From Bedellia somnulentella (taxonomy: Eukaryota > Arthropoda > Insecta > Lepidoptera > Bedelliidae), in contig OY755183.1 in the NCBI GenBank assembly GCA_963576735.1, positions 14,527,213 to 14,591,212 on the forward strand: DNA of 64,000 nucleotides, read 5' to 3'. Below, piece by piece: positions 9,657 to 21,461 of this stretch (positions are counted from its first letter, which is position 1; each line of letters starts with the position of its first letter). The translations under genes and the position numbers were made by a program. Below the pieces are notes generated by a model. It was given only the letters and a program-made list of their open reading frames with translations. It did not search any database and had not been told where the DNA came from.

Positions 9657-10994
9657 AGGCTCTGGGTGAGTGTGTGGACTATTTTTTATAAATAACCTTG
9701 GTAGTTCTTACAAGGCTTTTATTAATGTTATTTATATTTTCTGCTCTTGATATATGGGAAATAGGTTTTTAAAGATATATTTCCACAATACTTTTACCGA
9801 ATGAATTTATTATTCCTTATAAAGGCAGATCTTGAATTATATTTTTTTCAAAACATAATACCTGTGAGCTTAATCTTGATATAACAATTAAAAATCTGTT
9901 TCTTTCTCTCATCCCAAAGCATTGCTAGTAAATGACAAGATCATTCCATTTTTTTGGCTGAACATAAGTCAATACAACGACGCATGGCGTAGGTGAGGAC
10001 TAACAAGGCTCGGGGGGTAAAAATCCAAACACTCCATTGCTCCTGCCTACCCCTCGTTTACTTGCACGCACTTGGGCGCTACTTAGACATTCCTATTTTA
10101 CAGTATATGGAAAAATATTCAATGAAAATTTTTCAAATACCTCTATGTTTGTGAGTATTCAAAATTTCGTTGAGATTTTGATTGGGTTTGTTATACAAAG
10201 TTAATACTTGATAATATAAATGAAATATATATGAAAAAATCATTATGCATAACAGATATTAGCTTGTATGGATTTATTTTGATTATTTATGCCTTAAATA
10301 GAGAAACGAAACACAGGCCAAGTCAAGCCGAAATAAAGCTTTTTAATTTTTTTTAAATATATTAAAATAAAATTAGGACAAATAATTAAGTCATAGTTTT
10401 GATTGTCTAGAATCGTAACCGTAAAATAATTCTGTTCGGCTTTTTCAGAGCTTGATATATTTATTTTTATTTTATTCAGAAGATTTACAGCATTAAAACT
10501 TTTTGATACAAACTTAATGATTATCTTTTAGCCATTTACAAATCTTCACACATATTATCTTACTAGCTTAAGGAAAAACAGGTTATATTTACTTTTTAAT
10601 TATGATGATACTGCAGAGTCTTTTTTTTAAGTTAAATATATATGTATTACATATGTACAAAACAACATTAAAACATTAAAAAGGTGCCTGCTACTGGTTG
10701 TCGTGAAAGTGAGTGCAACTATAACAAAATGCTGTAGACAAATAATGGAAAAGTCAAATATAGTTAAATTTTCTTATTTTGATTTGACTACAGACCTTGA
10801 AATAAAATATGACTATAAATAAACATGTATATTTTTTGTGTGTGTCAAGTTGTTAGCTAATGCATTTTTCATTAATTGAGTGTGCTTTGAATGCATATTA
10901 TATGTAAAAATGGGAAAAAATTCCTACCCCTTCGTCTGCGCAATTTTCGTAAAAGTTTTACTTCACGTATTAATATATAGTTTTTTATTAATCC
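9657..10994. other. AT-rich sequence without a recognisable gene
   Basis: Long A/T runs dominate. A slightly GC-richer patch lies at about 9985-10075. I see no repeat family represented elsewhere in the window. Confidence 0.3.
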
Positions 10995-11006
10995 TAATAA
11001 ACACAA

Positions 11007-11368
11007 CCGTGATAGCCCAGTGGGTAGAACACTCGGTTATCGTGCAAACGACTAGTATTCAAATCCTGGGTCGGGCCTACACCAATTCGTCTTTTCTAAA
11101 GACATATGTGTGGTTAATTTATCATGGTTGTTAACGGTGAGGGAAAACATCGTGAGGAAACCCACATGGCTGAGTTGTACTTAGTCATGTGACTGTGTAT
11201 TCGTACAAAACGGTGGTAGGCCTGCCCCCTATCACGTGAGTACACTGTCCATGCAAAACGTGGGTACCCTGAACACTAGGTGACAAAGTCACGTGATGTT
11301 CAGAAGTATTAGTACCTCTGCCAACCCCTTCGGGGATATTCGGCGTGAACGTTTATGTTATGTTATTT
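11007..11368 (+). mobile_element. SINE-C, full length, 12-bp target duplication
   Basis: The head is tRNA-like, with A box TAGCCCAGTGGGTA and a B-box relative ATTCAAATCC. The body holds GGTGAGGGAAAACATCGTGA and CCTATCACGTGAGTACAC. The 3' end CTCTGCCAACCCC...GGCGTGAACG leads into a TTATG repeat. TAATAAACACAA flanks the element at 10995-11006 and 11369-11380. This is the reference copy of the family. Confidence 0.92.
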
Positions 11369-11399
11369 TAATAAACACAATGCTATATCCTCAGTAAAT

Positions 11400-12073
11400 A
11401 AACAAACTCAATTTCCTACTTATACTACCCACGCACCTAGCACGGGAGGGTGAAGGAGGAACAACCAAAATGGATTTTTGCGACATTCACTCGCCATTAC
11501 GATTTCACCTTCATCTATGCAACATTACCCTACAACCCCCTTTCAACCAAAATAAGGCTTTATATCTTGGTAATAAGGGTTAACGATAAATATTTTCGAT
11601 TCCCTTTGCTAAATGCTTACGCCAGTTGCGCTTCGAGGGTAATTTTAATGTGGATGCAAAGATCTGAGAATAGTGATATGTAATTTTCTATCTATATGTT
11701 TCGAGGATTTTGATTCGTTGTTATCGTTATGTATTCTATGCGATCATGCTGTTGTATTTTGTGTGTCTGAGTAGTGGAAATAAATGTTTATCTTTCTTCA
11801 TTCTTATTTCAATAGTAATCCGTTCTGATGACTTAAAGTTCACTCAGTTACTTGTATCATTAGATATACCAATCGGGATTAATCAACGATATTTTTAAAA
11901 ACTGGAGTTCATCCGTGACCACAGTAGTAGTGCCGAAACATCGGGCAAACATATCACGTAAGTGATTTAAAATATCGTTAGTCAATCTCGTTTGTTATGT
12001 ATAATGTCTACAAACCGCGAGAGTTTAAAATTTTTATTACTTGTATCACTTAAAAAAAAGACGTTAATTTTTT
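11400..12073. other. Unassigned stretch with two chance ORFs
   Basis: GC-richer patches lie at about 11425-11500 and 11905-11960. ORFs of 77 and 62 codons show no domain, bias or splice context that I can support. Confidence 0.25.
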
Positions 12074-12197
12074 AACATACATACATACATATACTCACGC
12101 CATTAGTTCCCATTGGGGTAGGCAGAGACTATTGATCGCCACTTCGCACGATCCCGACAAACCTCTCTAGCTTCGTTTACATCCATCAATCATTTTT
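12074..12197 (-). repeat. LINE-B 3' end fragment
   Basis: It runs from the ATAC tail through the stop codon and the last ~30 codons (MDVNEAREVC...WRS-VSAYPNGN equivalent) of the RTE-like ORF2. Confidence 0.75.
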
Positions 12198-12367
12198 AAA
12201 TGTATATATTTCCAGAATAAAACATACATCCTCCAGAGACTATTGCTTGTCAAATACGTTCATACAATGTTTGTAAGCGCACCAATGCAAGGCACTCTTG
12301 AAAACTTGGTGCACAAAGGCTCTAATGTCACCAAACTATGCTGGATAGAGCCTACTAGAGGCCGAAC

Positions 12368-12600
12368 ATACCCCGTGCGGGGTAGCCAGAGCTTTGGAAT
12401 GTAAAATTCCTCAGCCACTTTTGGAAGTTGATTGGGGAAAAGATGGTAATAATGAAGTAATTTTTTTGGTGACAGGTCCCCAACCACATCGCCCAATTAT
12501 CACTTAATACTAATCTAATCACTATACCCTTAGTCGCCTCTTACGATCACCCACGGGTAGAAATGGGGTAGTGTTATTCTAAGCCGACAATACACGGCAA
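12368..12600 (-). mobile_element. SINE-A variant without the tail, 12-bp target duplication
   Basis: The copy ends at an inner hairpin (ACCCC GCAC GGGGT) instead of the usual outer stem and TATG tail. It is still flanked by TAGAGGCCGAAC at 12356-12367 and 12601-12612. It belongs to the subfamily with ACCCGTGGGTGATCGTAAG near its 5' end. Confidence 0.82.
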
Positions 12601-13207
12601 TAGAGGCCGAACCATATGTGAAAATAAAATCGCAATGCAAACATAACATTTTAATACTCTTATCAAAAACATTTTTAAAAACAAACGCACTCAAAAATGG
12701 CAAATACATTGTTGCAAAATAAGCACCTTAAAATTTATATAAATTCTAAATAATATGACATTTAAATTTGCTTTACCTTCTCTAATAGACAATTATATAT
12801 ATAGATCCAGTTCACCTAAGACAAGAAACCAAAAGTACTTTAAGACATACTTTTCTACTAAATATTAATTAAATATGATGTATTAAGAAGAATAATTCTC
12901 ACATAATCACGTCCATTTCAAATCAGCACTCATCACATAATGAGATCCGACTTAACCCTTTAATGGTAAGTACATTTTTTTTCTTTTTATTCGCCTTTCC
13001 GGTCTTTTTGAATATGTAGTTTATTGAATACGTTTTGGAGTGCTTAGCGAGGACAAATCAAAAATGTTTTGTAAAAACAGGTTTAGAAAAGAGCGCTTCC
13101 CTCTACCAATCTTTTTATTTGTGATGATTGTATGGGTTCATTGTTGGACACTGGAAAAGTGAATTATGAATAAAACTGAGAGTACCAGAGATTTTTTACT
13201 CTAAAAT

Positions 13208-13519
13208 ATACAAACATACATATTCTCACGCCGTTAGTTCCCATTGGGGTAGGCAGAGACTATCGATCGCCACTTTGTACGATCCTGGCAAACCTCTCTG
13301 GCTTCATTCACATCCATCAATCTTTTCATACATGCTCTTTTATTCTTCGTACTACGAACACCTGCCTTTTTGAAAACATTTTCTATTTGATCCAAATGTG
13401 TCCTCCGAGGTCGTCCTCTACTAACATTACCTTCCACATTGGCTCTATAGATCTCTTTTACCAATTTACTGTCATCCATCCTCTCTATATGCCCAAACCA
13501 TCTCAACATTCCTTTTTCT
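13208..13519 (-). pseudogene. RTE-like LINE (LINE-B) ORF2 C-terminus
   Basis: This is the longest LINE-B piece. The reading frame encodes KGMLRWFGHIERMDDSKLVK, a GRPRRTHLDQIENVFKKAG segment, and RACMKRLMDVNEAREVCQDR, then ends SAYPNGN and stop at 13234. I recognise this as the extreme C-terminus of RTE-type reverse transcriptase ORFs of insects, past the RT domain. The 3' UTR is only about 20 bp plus an ACATACAT tail. The element is 5' truncated where SINE-A sequence begins at 13520. The frame has no stops, so the piece is fairly young, but it cannot be functional alone. Confidence 0.82.
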
Positions 13520-13772
13520 ACATACATACATACATATACAGACGGCTATAAATCCCTGAAAGGGGTAGCCAGAGCTGAGAATTGAAAATGCCTCAGCCAC
13601 TTTTGGAAGCGGAGGGGGAAAAAGATGGTAAAATAAAGGGGTTTGGTGATGGTTCTCCAACCGCATCGCCCAAAAATCCCTTAAAAAGCCCCAATACCCT
13701 TAGTCGCCTCTTACGTACACCCAAGGGAAGAAATGGGGTAGTGCTATTCTAAGCCGACACTACACAGTAATT
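13520..13772 (-). mobile_element. SINE-A, near full length
   Basis: A complete body runs from the tail (CATACATATACAGACGG) to CCGACACTACACAG. Its tail side abuts the LINE-B fragment in the same orientation. Confidence 0.82.
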
Positions 13773-14152
13773 TTTATCCATTATATTATTAATCAGTTTT
13801 TGACTTATTCTCATACATTCTTTTGGACTTGACGCTACATATGGATCCTGTGAGCACTGTCCTCCTCATGCGAAGTACTTATTATTCCTTTTTGTTACTG
13901 AATTTTGATAAATTATTTTATTCTATAAATAATAATAAATGAATAAATAAAATTCAAACCAATTTTACTAATATATATTTTAAAAGAATCCTCTAATTTC
14001 AGGCCAACCCTATGTACTTATTTATAAATTATTCGTGATATCTTCTTGATATAAAAGTATGTAGAAGCCAGGATTAAAAATATAAACATATTGGCAGGTT
14101 AAAACATATTATAAATATAAAAATATAAATAAATAATATAATTTAGTTACTT

Positions 14153-14252
14153 TCCTTAAGAAGTAACGATCATTCTAATATCTTCCTTTTCTAATATTTC
14201 CTTAAGAAGTAACGATCACTCTAATATAACTAAAGATCATTCTAATTTCTTC
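14153..14252 (+). repeat. Tandem duplication of about 46 bp
   Basis: CCTTAAGAAGTAACGATCA occurs twice about 46 bp apart, each followed by TTCTAATAT or CTCTAATAT. A third partial match is GATCATTCTAAT. The cause is unknown. Confidence 0.7.
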
Positions 14253-14786
14253 TTCTGTACACTCAATTTTAACCAATTTAATCTTTGCAATACGATATTG
14301 AACTACATTACAAACATCTGTCGCGCATGCAAGAACATTAATTTACGGATTTAAAAAACACGCAAAATTATTCGTAACAAAAAACTTATTAACATCTCAA
14401 CGCAGCTACAGTTATAATTCTTCATTGTGCGCACAAAAAGGTGTACAAACAAAAGAGTTTTTAGTATTAAGAAGAAAAAATGTTGCCATATGCAAATTGA
14501 GGGTTAGAAATACGCACGAACGTTAAAATGTCCTGAAGCTATAACTATTACTAGCATTATTTTAACCGATCTGATGTGAAAATGTTATGGTGTCTTATCA
14601 AAATATAATGAAGGCTATAATGATATATCCGTATTGTACACCTTGCAATGGTGATCGGCTGAATAGTAACGTTGGGAGCCTTTTATTATAATAGTTCATT
14701 TATTTCATATCCTAGAGGGATAGTAAAGAAATATCTGCTTAGCTAATATGTTAATCGTGTTTCTTTCTTGATCATACTATACTTAC

Positions 14787-14808
14787 CTTGAAATGAACCA
14801 TTTTGCAT
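14787..14808 (-). other. Start-codon segment with a strong splice donor
   Basis: On the minus strand, ATG codons at 14808 and 14801 lead within 22 nt to CAAG|GTAAGTATAG, a near-perfect donor. Reading from 14801 gives M-V-H-F-K in phase 0. It could be a tiny first exon or chance. No matching acceptor was identified. Confidence 0.2.
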
Positions 14809-14916
14809 TGTAAGGTAATAATTAACTTCTTTATATTTATAATATAAAAGTATTATTATGGTATCGATATTTAATAGATATAATTCCAAAACTTACGTAT
14901 TTGCAACAAAATCAGT

Positions 14917-15117
14917 TTACATAATTAACTGATATAGGTTAAGATTTTTTTTTCCAAACACATCAATTATATTTCCATTCATGTCTTTTTGAACGCACAT
15001 GTTTCTTAAATCGGTACGTTTTATTGTACCATCGCAAATTGCATCCAAACAAGTACAAACTTCACCCATTAAACAAATTGATACACTGCAAGTACCTACC
15101 AAAGTTTTAGATGTTAT
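14917..15117 (-). CDS. Small cysteine-rich ORF, possible terminal exon
   Basis: An open frame ends at TAA 14917. It encodes LVGTCSVSICLMGEVCTCLD, then AICDGTIKRTDLRNMCVQKD and NGNIIDVFGKKNLNLYQLIM. Six cysteines fall in the pattern C-x4-C-x5-C-x-C-x4-C-x13-C. There is no in-frame ATG at its start, so it would have to be joined to an upstream exon; a weak acceptor (TTTGGTAG) is present near 15098. I do not recognise the family. Chance remains likely given the length. Confidence 0.2.
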   Translation of the reverse strand: MTSKTLVGTCSVSICLMGEVCTCLDAICDGTIKRTDLRNMCVQKDMNGNIIDVFGKKNLNLYQLIM

Positions 15118-15792
15118 CTTTCAAATTACTCTAGTTAGCTGAAGCTATTCATCAAAACTTCCAAATTTAAACAAACAATTACATCTCTTTCCAAAATACA
15201 ATGATAGTAGAAGACAACAACATAAAATGAAATCCTGTTTCGTTGCGTTTTTAAAACGAATTGGTTCAAAATTTCATTTGGCATGCAACGCAACAATTTA
15301 AATCAATTTGTCTAAATCGAAAATACGGGCCACTGTTTTTAACGTATAATTATGTATGGTTAGTTGGTTGTTAGTGAACATGATACAACTCTGTCATTAT
15401 CACTGTGTCACCCGTTAACATGTCTGTGGTAATTTTGTGCAATTAATCTGTGTATTCTCTTGAATTTTCAATAAAGGATTGCTTTGTGTGGTAAAATGGT
15501 AGTGCATTTGTTATAATTTTAATCCGAATTGTTAAATAAGCAAGTGTTACTAAAAATACTAAAACGGAGCACAATTGTATCCAAATATCTATATTACAAA
15601 AATAATGACCTTTTTAAATGTTTGGTATTTTTCATCTGATTAATAACAGTTTCAGAACTTAAAACTCTTCAACTTTTTAAATTGATATATTTTCTGCTTA
15701 TTGTGATATGGTTTGATAAATAATCACTTAGAAGGACTCATTCCTAAATAGTTGCTAGCTGTTGCAAATATTGTTATTAAGTGTTAAAATCT
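15118..15792. other. AT-rich unique sequence left of the hAT element
   Basis: Nothing could be supported as gene or repeat. Confidence 0.3.
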
Positions 15793-15800
15793 TTCCGCAA

Positions 15801-17182
15801 CAGGGCCGCGCCGACCCCAGGCAGCGCCTGTGTGCTGAACCTCTGAAGCGCCTCTTTTTAGGGTTCCCTACCAAAAGGTAAAACGGGACCCAATTACTAA
15901 GACTTTGCTGTTTATCTGTCTGTCTGTCTCCAGGCTGTATCTCATAAAACGACATAGCTAGAAAGCTGGAATTTTCACAAATGATTTATTTCTGTTGCCG
16001 CTATGACAACAAATACAAAAAAAACATTTCATACAATAATCGTGTTTTTATCGTGTTTTATTGCTCAATTTTAAAAACGTTAATAAGTAGACGCTAATTT
16101 TTTTTACAGAATATTTACTTGTATATCACCTTTCCAAACAAATAATTTAATAACAGTAGTAAATAGCAAAGGAAGGCTCCCATACAAAAACGTAATTTTC
16201 TATTATAGATGGTAGTGTGGAACCCTTCGTGCGTGAGCCGACTCGCACTTGGCTGGTTTTTTAACGATTTTAGACTTTTAATGAATATTTTTAATTGTAA
16301 ATTTTGACTGAAATAAATTTGTAATATTTAAATCACAGCTTTAACTAAATGCTTAAGGATGTAATGGTGTAAGCATTTGGTAAAAAGTACATAAAATAAA
16401 ATATCATTAATTAATGTCTGTTCCTTCCGCCTAGTCTCTAAAACAGCCGGGAAAAAGTTTTTTTTTTCTATTCAAAATTAGTTTTTTGTTTTATATCTTA
16501 AACAGAACTTATATATATTTGTGTAGAAAATTACATACAAATTCATACCAACCACTACTTGAAACGTTTTTTAATCAGATTTAATAACACTTTCATCGAT
16601 GATCACTGGTTTCTGTCTCTTATGATGGTGTCTAAATGGATGGTTGTACCGTAAACTATTTACTTATTTTAGTTGCATTTTTATTACGTTGTTCTTCTTG
16701 TTTTCTTTTCCTGATAAGATTCTCGTAACCAGACCAAATCTTTCTTAACTATTTTTTATTATAAAAAATCAACCTTACACACAATTGAAATCAAATGATT
16801 GTTCAATTGTTTTGTTTTGTCTTGGCTATCTCGTTCATTATATCGCACGCATCGCATCGGGTTGCGTACACAACACAAACTCACTAATACATACTAATAC
16901 AAACTCGAGCCGTTTTAACTTTGAGCTCATAAGTAATGTAAAGTAAAACCTTAAACGCGAATAATAATAAACATTAAATATTGAAAGACTTGTTCAATGA
17001 GCGTAATAGATGTTATGTTGTTTAAAAGGCGTATGTTGGGCCTATTCTACCTACTTCTAAATCTTTTAGGTAACAAGGTAGGTAGGTAACAAAAATAATT
17101 TAGGTGGCGCGGGCGCGGCGCCCCTATAGTCCTGGCGCCTGTGTGCGCCGCACACTTCGCACACAAGGGCGGCGCGGCCCTG
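15801..17182. mobile_element. Non-autonomous hAT transposon, 8-bp target duplication
   Basis: The left end CAGGGCCGCGCCG is repeated inverted at the right end (CGGCGCGGCCCTG). The flanking 8-bp TTCCGCAA is exact at 15793-15800 and 17183-17190. An 8-bp duplication with a CAGGG terminus is diagnostic of hAT elements. A GCGCCTGTGTGC phrase occurs near both ends. The interior has no transposase and carries a nested repeat at 15834-16263. The right terminal 90 bp is strikingly GC-rich. Confidence 0.85.
15834..16263 (+). repeat. Lepidopteran GGGTTCC-type repeat nested in the hAT
   Basis: It starts TTTTTAGGGTTCCCTACC followed by AAAACGGGACCC and ends GGAACCCTTCGTGCG...CACTTGGCTGGTTTTTT. I know this family as one of the commonest repeats in moth and butterfly genomes. 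It has partial inverted symmetry (GGGTTCC / GGAACCC) but no coding sequence. Confidence 0.7.
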
Positions 17183-17190
17183 TTCCGCAA

Positions 17191-19865
17191 ATGTATAAAA
17201 TATCGTTCGTAGGTGTACGTTAAAATCTTTTCAAATTGTAATTTTATTTACACATCATAAAATACCTACTTCACATGACTTACAACGTAATGACTTCAAT
17301 TTTAAAACCACTGCAAACAAAAAAAACAATAACTTTCTCTCCCACCATCTTAAAGTATCACTAAAAACTGTAACTTTTAGTCTTATTCACACAATTCAAA
17401 ACCATAATCTAAATGCATGAACTACCGATTCACAACTGACATATATAGTTTCTCATTGCATCAACCGGTATGGCAATTACGTAGCTGAAATTTCCATATT
17501 ACTTAAAAAAACACTTCCTCATTTATACAAAAGCGAAAGGGGTCACAGATAAGTATTAAAATGAGCATCGAAATTGATACTCCTGAGATATGGTAAGGTG
17601 AATAAAAAAAGTGCACTATTCATAAACAATGATGGTTAGTTTTTGTCTCAAATGAATAGGTTCCCAAAGTAGGCCATGCATATCATTAAAGACTCTTTTG
17701 TGGGTACAACTTTTTTTTGAAAAACCAGTCAGGCTATGAATAATACTTGGATATTACAAACTTTGAATTTGGAACGCAGCTGTACGGTTTTTTTGTGCGA
17801 CTTTTTTTTGTGTAAAAAATTAAATGTTTATTTTTGGCATTTAAATATATTTATTTCCTTTTGACTGAGGAGTCAACTGGAGCTGCCATTTTTTCATTTA
17901 TTATTTTAATTATTTATAGTTGCATACATTTTTTATTAGAATGTAGTAAGCATTAGTAGAATTCAATTTTTATTTATAATTTTATGAGATTATGAGAATA
18001 ACAATCAAAGAAAAAACAAATAAAAAACCGTTCCTGTTCAAATGAGGTTTTAATTCAAAAGCCCAAACCATTTCACAACAAACGAAATAAATTGATCCGA
18101 ACTTTAAAAAGTGACCAATTTAGTCCAGGTGACCCCAGTTGACAGTTGAGTGGGCCAATTGGTTCAGTCGATTATCGGCCGGGTGCCCATCATTATGTAA
18201 GCTCGATTATAATGACAAGTCGGTGTCAATCGAACGCAGGTGTCATGGCTGCACACTTGCTAAAGTAAACGTTTATTAAACGAAGTCTGTTAAGGGGTTA
18301 CTGGTTGTGATGTGTTTGAATTGAAATCCTTGGCTTATTTTATTTTTACAAGCTGGCACTTAACTTTAAAGTGACGACACAATATTAGTTCTAATTTTAA
18401 TAGATTAAACAAATGTTAAGAGATTAAAAACTAAGGGTCAAATTATATATATATACAAAGAAAAATATAAAAAAATATTTTTATCAGTCTCACTAAGGCA
18501 TGTAATCAATGCAAGTGATATTATTTTTCTTTGGATATCACTTCAAGTAATTGTAAACACATGGTACACACATATAGTCACTATGGATTATATTTTAAAG
18601 AATTTGTTATTCATATAAAATAGTAATGATCATTGCATTTAAAAAATTTATGTCACAGTGTAGAAATTAAGTCATAAAAGCATATTAATGAAAATTACAA
18701 ATTTGGACTGTTAATTATTACCAAAAAGACTTTTACCTCTGTGTATTACATCCATAAATATGTAATAATTTAATTAAGCAACGTAGTAGAAATTACACGC
18801 TTCATTCCGGAAATATAAATAGGGACAAATTAATTCAGCCAACGGCCAATAGGTGCTTAATTATTCGAATGAAGTAGCTACTAACCAGTTATTCTAAACG
18901 CAAACTAACAAGCGAATGTCCCCGGTTCTCACAGCCAGTAGCAAAATAAATTAATTTCTTACGAGACATCTGCCAACTAATTGTCTAACGTACAATAGTA
19001 CCTCGATTGCACGAAATTGCTATACGCGACACGTCATATTGAGCTTTTATTTTTAAAAAATAGAATTCTTAAAAAAAACCTGTCGCGACCCTCGCTCAAG
19101 GTGTGAAAATTGCAAATTTTATGCGCTCTTATTAGTCTTTTAAATTATATTACAAACCCTAAACATAAGACGTTAAAGTTGGTTTTCAATTAATTCAAAA
19201 ATGACTTGTTACATCCTTACGAAATTAGGGTTGCATATGCAAATAAGTTAACCCATTTCTTAAGTTGCACTATAATTACAGTAGTTTGCATATTATTTAA
19301 AGAATAAATATTTATGAGCTTGTGAAATTGAAGATATTTTTCAATTTCTTTTATTAATGTTAGTTCTGCGCAGTTCGTTCGTTTATACTTAATTCATTGG
19401 TGTCATGCAAATTAAGTAAGATAAGTTTGGGAAGTTTATTTCGTTCCGAATATTATATTTTTCTCACACTTACCTATTTTACCAGTAGAAAATACTCGTA
19501 GTATAAAGTAGTTACTTAAAATTCTTTAATTAATATACTCTTAATGTTTATTCGTAAGAATATAACTACTTGACTTACACTTCAAGCTGTGCGAAGTCAA
19601 AAATCATAATCAGATTTCTTAAATTAAATGATAATTAAAATTATGTCATATTTGCGGCTTTAGGCTTTTTAGCACTAAGTTTATCAATACTCAAACTAGG
19701 GAATTTCGATATTTTAATGGTACTATGCATAAATTATTTTCCATTCCAAAGACTGTTAAGTAAGATACAACATATACATTTTGTATTAAATTTCTTATTT
19801 AATTCTTTAGATATATAATGCTGAGGCGATAAGTTTCTATTAGTGTATATTTATTTTGTGGGTGC
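17191..19865. other. AT-rich region with two GC-richer unique blocks
   Basis: No gene is supported. Blocks at about 18105-18260 (CGGCCGGGTGCCCATCATTA, TCGGTGTCAATCGAACGCAG) and 18780-19035 are less AT-rich and non-repetitive. They could be conserved regulatory DNA. Confidence 0.25.
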
Positions 19866-19991
19866 CGTATAGTGTCGGCTTAGAATTTCACTACCCCTTT
19901 CTACCCACGGGTTTCGTAATAGGTGACTAATGGGGCTTCAAGTAATATTTGGGCGATGCGGTTGGAGACCCATCACCAACGATACTTTATT
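19866..19991 (+). repeat. SINE-A 5' half, interrupted
   Basis: The copy stops at GATACTTTATT. Its missing 3' half resumes at 21461, where TTCTACCCTATCAACTTCC continues the order seen in the uninterrupted copy at 22610. Confidence 0.8.
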
Positions 19992-20030
19992 AACCGACTT
20001 CAAAAAAAGGAGTGTTCTCAATTCGACCGG

Positions 20031-20072
<42 letters not shown>

Positions 20073-20250
20073 GTTCGCCGATTACTTCGCCATTTATGAA
20101 CCGATTTTGATTATTATTTTTTTATTCGAAAGAAGATACTCCTGGATTGGTACCATGATGAGGATATCAGGGTCTGATGATGGGATCCTGGAGAAATCGA
20201 GGGGAACCCTCAAATTTTATAGGCAAATGTACCGCGATTTACATATTTTC
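19992..20250 (+). repeat. ACCGACTTC-type repeat
   Basis: It begins AACCGACTTCAAAAAAAGGA, has a T run of about 37 at 20029-20065, then CGCCGATTACTTCGCC and GGTCTGATGATGGGATCCTG. A second partial copy of its tail (GAGACCAGGATCTGATGATG) lies at 20461-20505. This family is common in Lepidoptera. Confidence 0.65.
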
Positions 20251-20519
20251 TGAACTTATATTGGCATTTGCTTCTGAAAATCATATTGTTATGCTGCTGA
20301 GCTGATGATAGAAGGTGTGGATCCTCAATCACTAGGTATTAGGAAACAGTTCTTTCCACATTCTATATAGATTTATACTCCTCTTCGTAGCTTTTATGAA
20401 GAGAAGTACAGGTTCACTAAACATTTCTTTTGTTATGTTATTGTTACCGAGAAAGAACCATGAGACCAGGATCTGATGATGGCATCCCAGGAAATCGAGG
20501 GGACTGTCGAAACTCACAA

Positions 20520-20705
20520 TTATGTGACAGTGTATTTGTTCAAAACGCCGATAGGCCTGCCCTGTATAACGTGAGAACACTGCCTAATAAATCGTGGGTA
20601 CTCTGAACAACAGGTGACAATGTCACGTGATATTCAGAAGTATTACTACCTCTGCTAACCCCTTCAGGGATATTCGGCGTGAGCGTTTGAGTCTTTCTTG
20701 AGATG
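20520..20705 (+). repeat. SINE-C, 5' truncated
   Basis: It holds the 3' half from ATGTGACAGTGTATT to the terminal hairpin (CTAACCCCTTCAGGGATATT) and GGCGTGAGCG. Confidence 0.8.
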
Positions 20706-20890
20706 TAGAATTGAAGACCATCGCCTTTCGAAGGATTTTAAGAACAATGTAAGGTTACATATGGTTGAGCCTATTTAATATCGTACTATAATAGAAATAC
20801 CGGAAATACGAAGAATAATACAGTAATTGTCGCTTCCTCATCCGAGAGGCATCTTTGCCAGGTCTACCCATCTCTAAAACTCGTAAAATA

Positions 20891-21461
20891 AAATAATTTT
20901 TAACAAAAAGAAATTCGACTTCATAGAAAAACAACCGAAAATAAACAATCTAGTACTAAAAAGTACGAAATAAGTTATTTAATTGAATATTAGTACTGTG
21001 ATTGATACCTTAGCAATTTCTTTATTCCACACGCGTCAGTTCAACCTACCTAAATATTACAAATCTCTTAAATTAATTTTTGAGTCGGTGCCAGACAAAC
21101 AAAGTAAATTCACCCTGCTATCTATCTCTGATTATTACAATCTAAAAAAATTTATATCGTACAAAAATCAATTTACCCTACAACTACAAGGTACCCTACA
21201 TTTTACATGTATATGAAGTGCGAAATACACACTTCTTATTATCATTAATCATCGAGGCTGGCACCGGCTCACAAATTAATTTAAGAGAATTTTAAGATTT
21301 AGGTAGGTTGAACTGACGCGTGTGGAATAAAGAAATTGCTAAGGTATCAATCACAGTACTAATATTCAATTAAATAACTTATTTCGTACTTTTTAGTACT
21401 AGATTGTTTATTTTCGGTTGTTTTTCTATGAAGTCGGTTTTCTTTTTGTTAAAAATTATTT
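20891..21461. mobile_element. Foldback element with 204-bp arms
   Basis: The left arm 20891-21094 is the reverse complement of 21258-21461 with only a few mismatches; the spacer is 163 bp. The outer ends read AAATAATTTTTAACAAAAAG; the inner ends read GAGTCGGTGCCAG. A CGACTTCATAGAAAAACAAC motif near the outer end links it to the ACCGACTTC repeats. It contains no protein. Confidence 0.85.
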
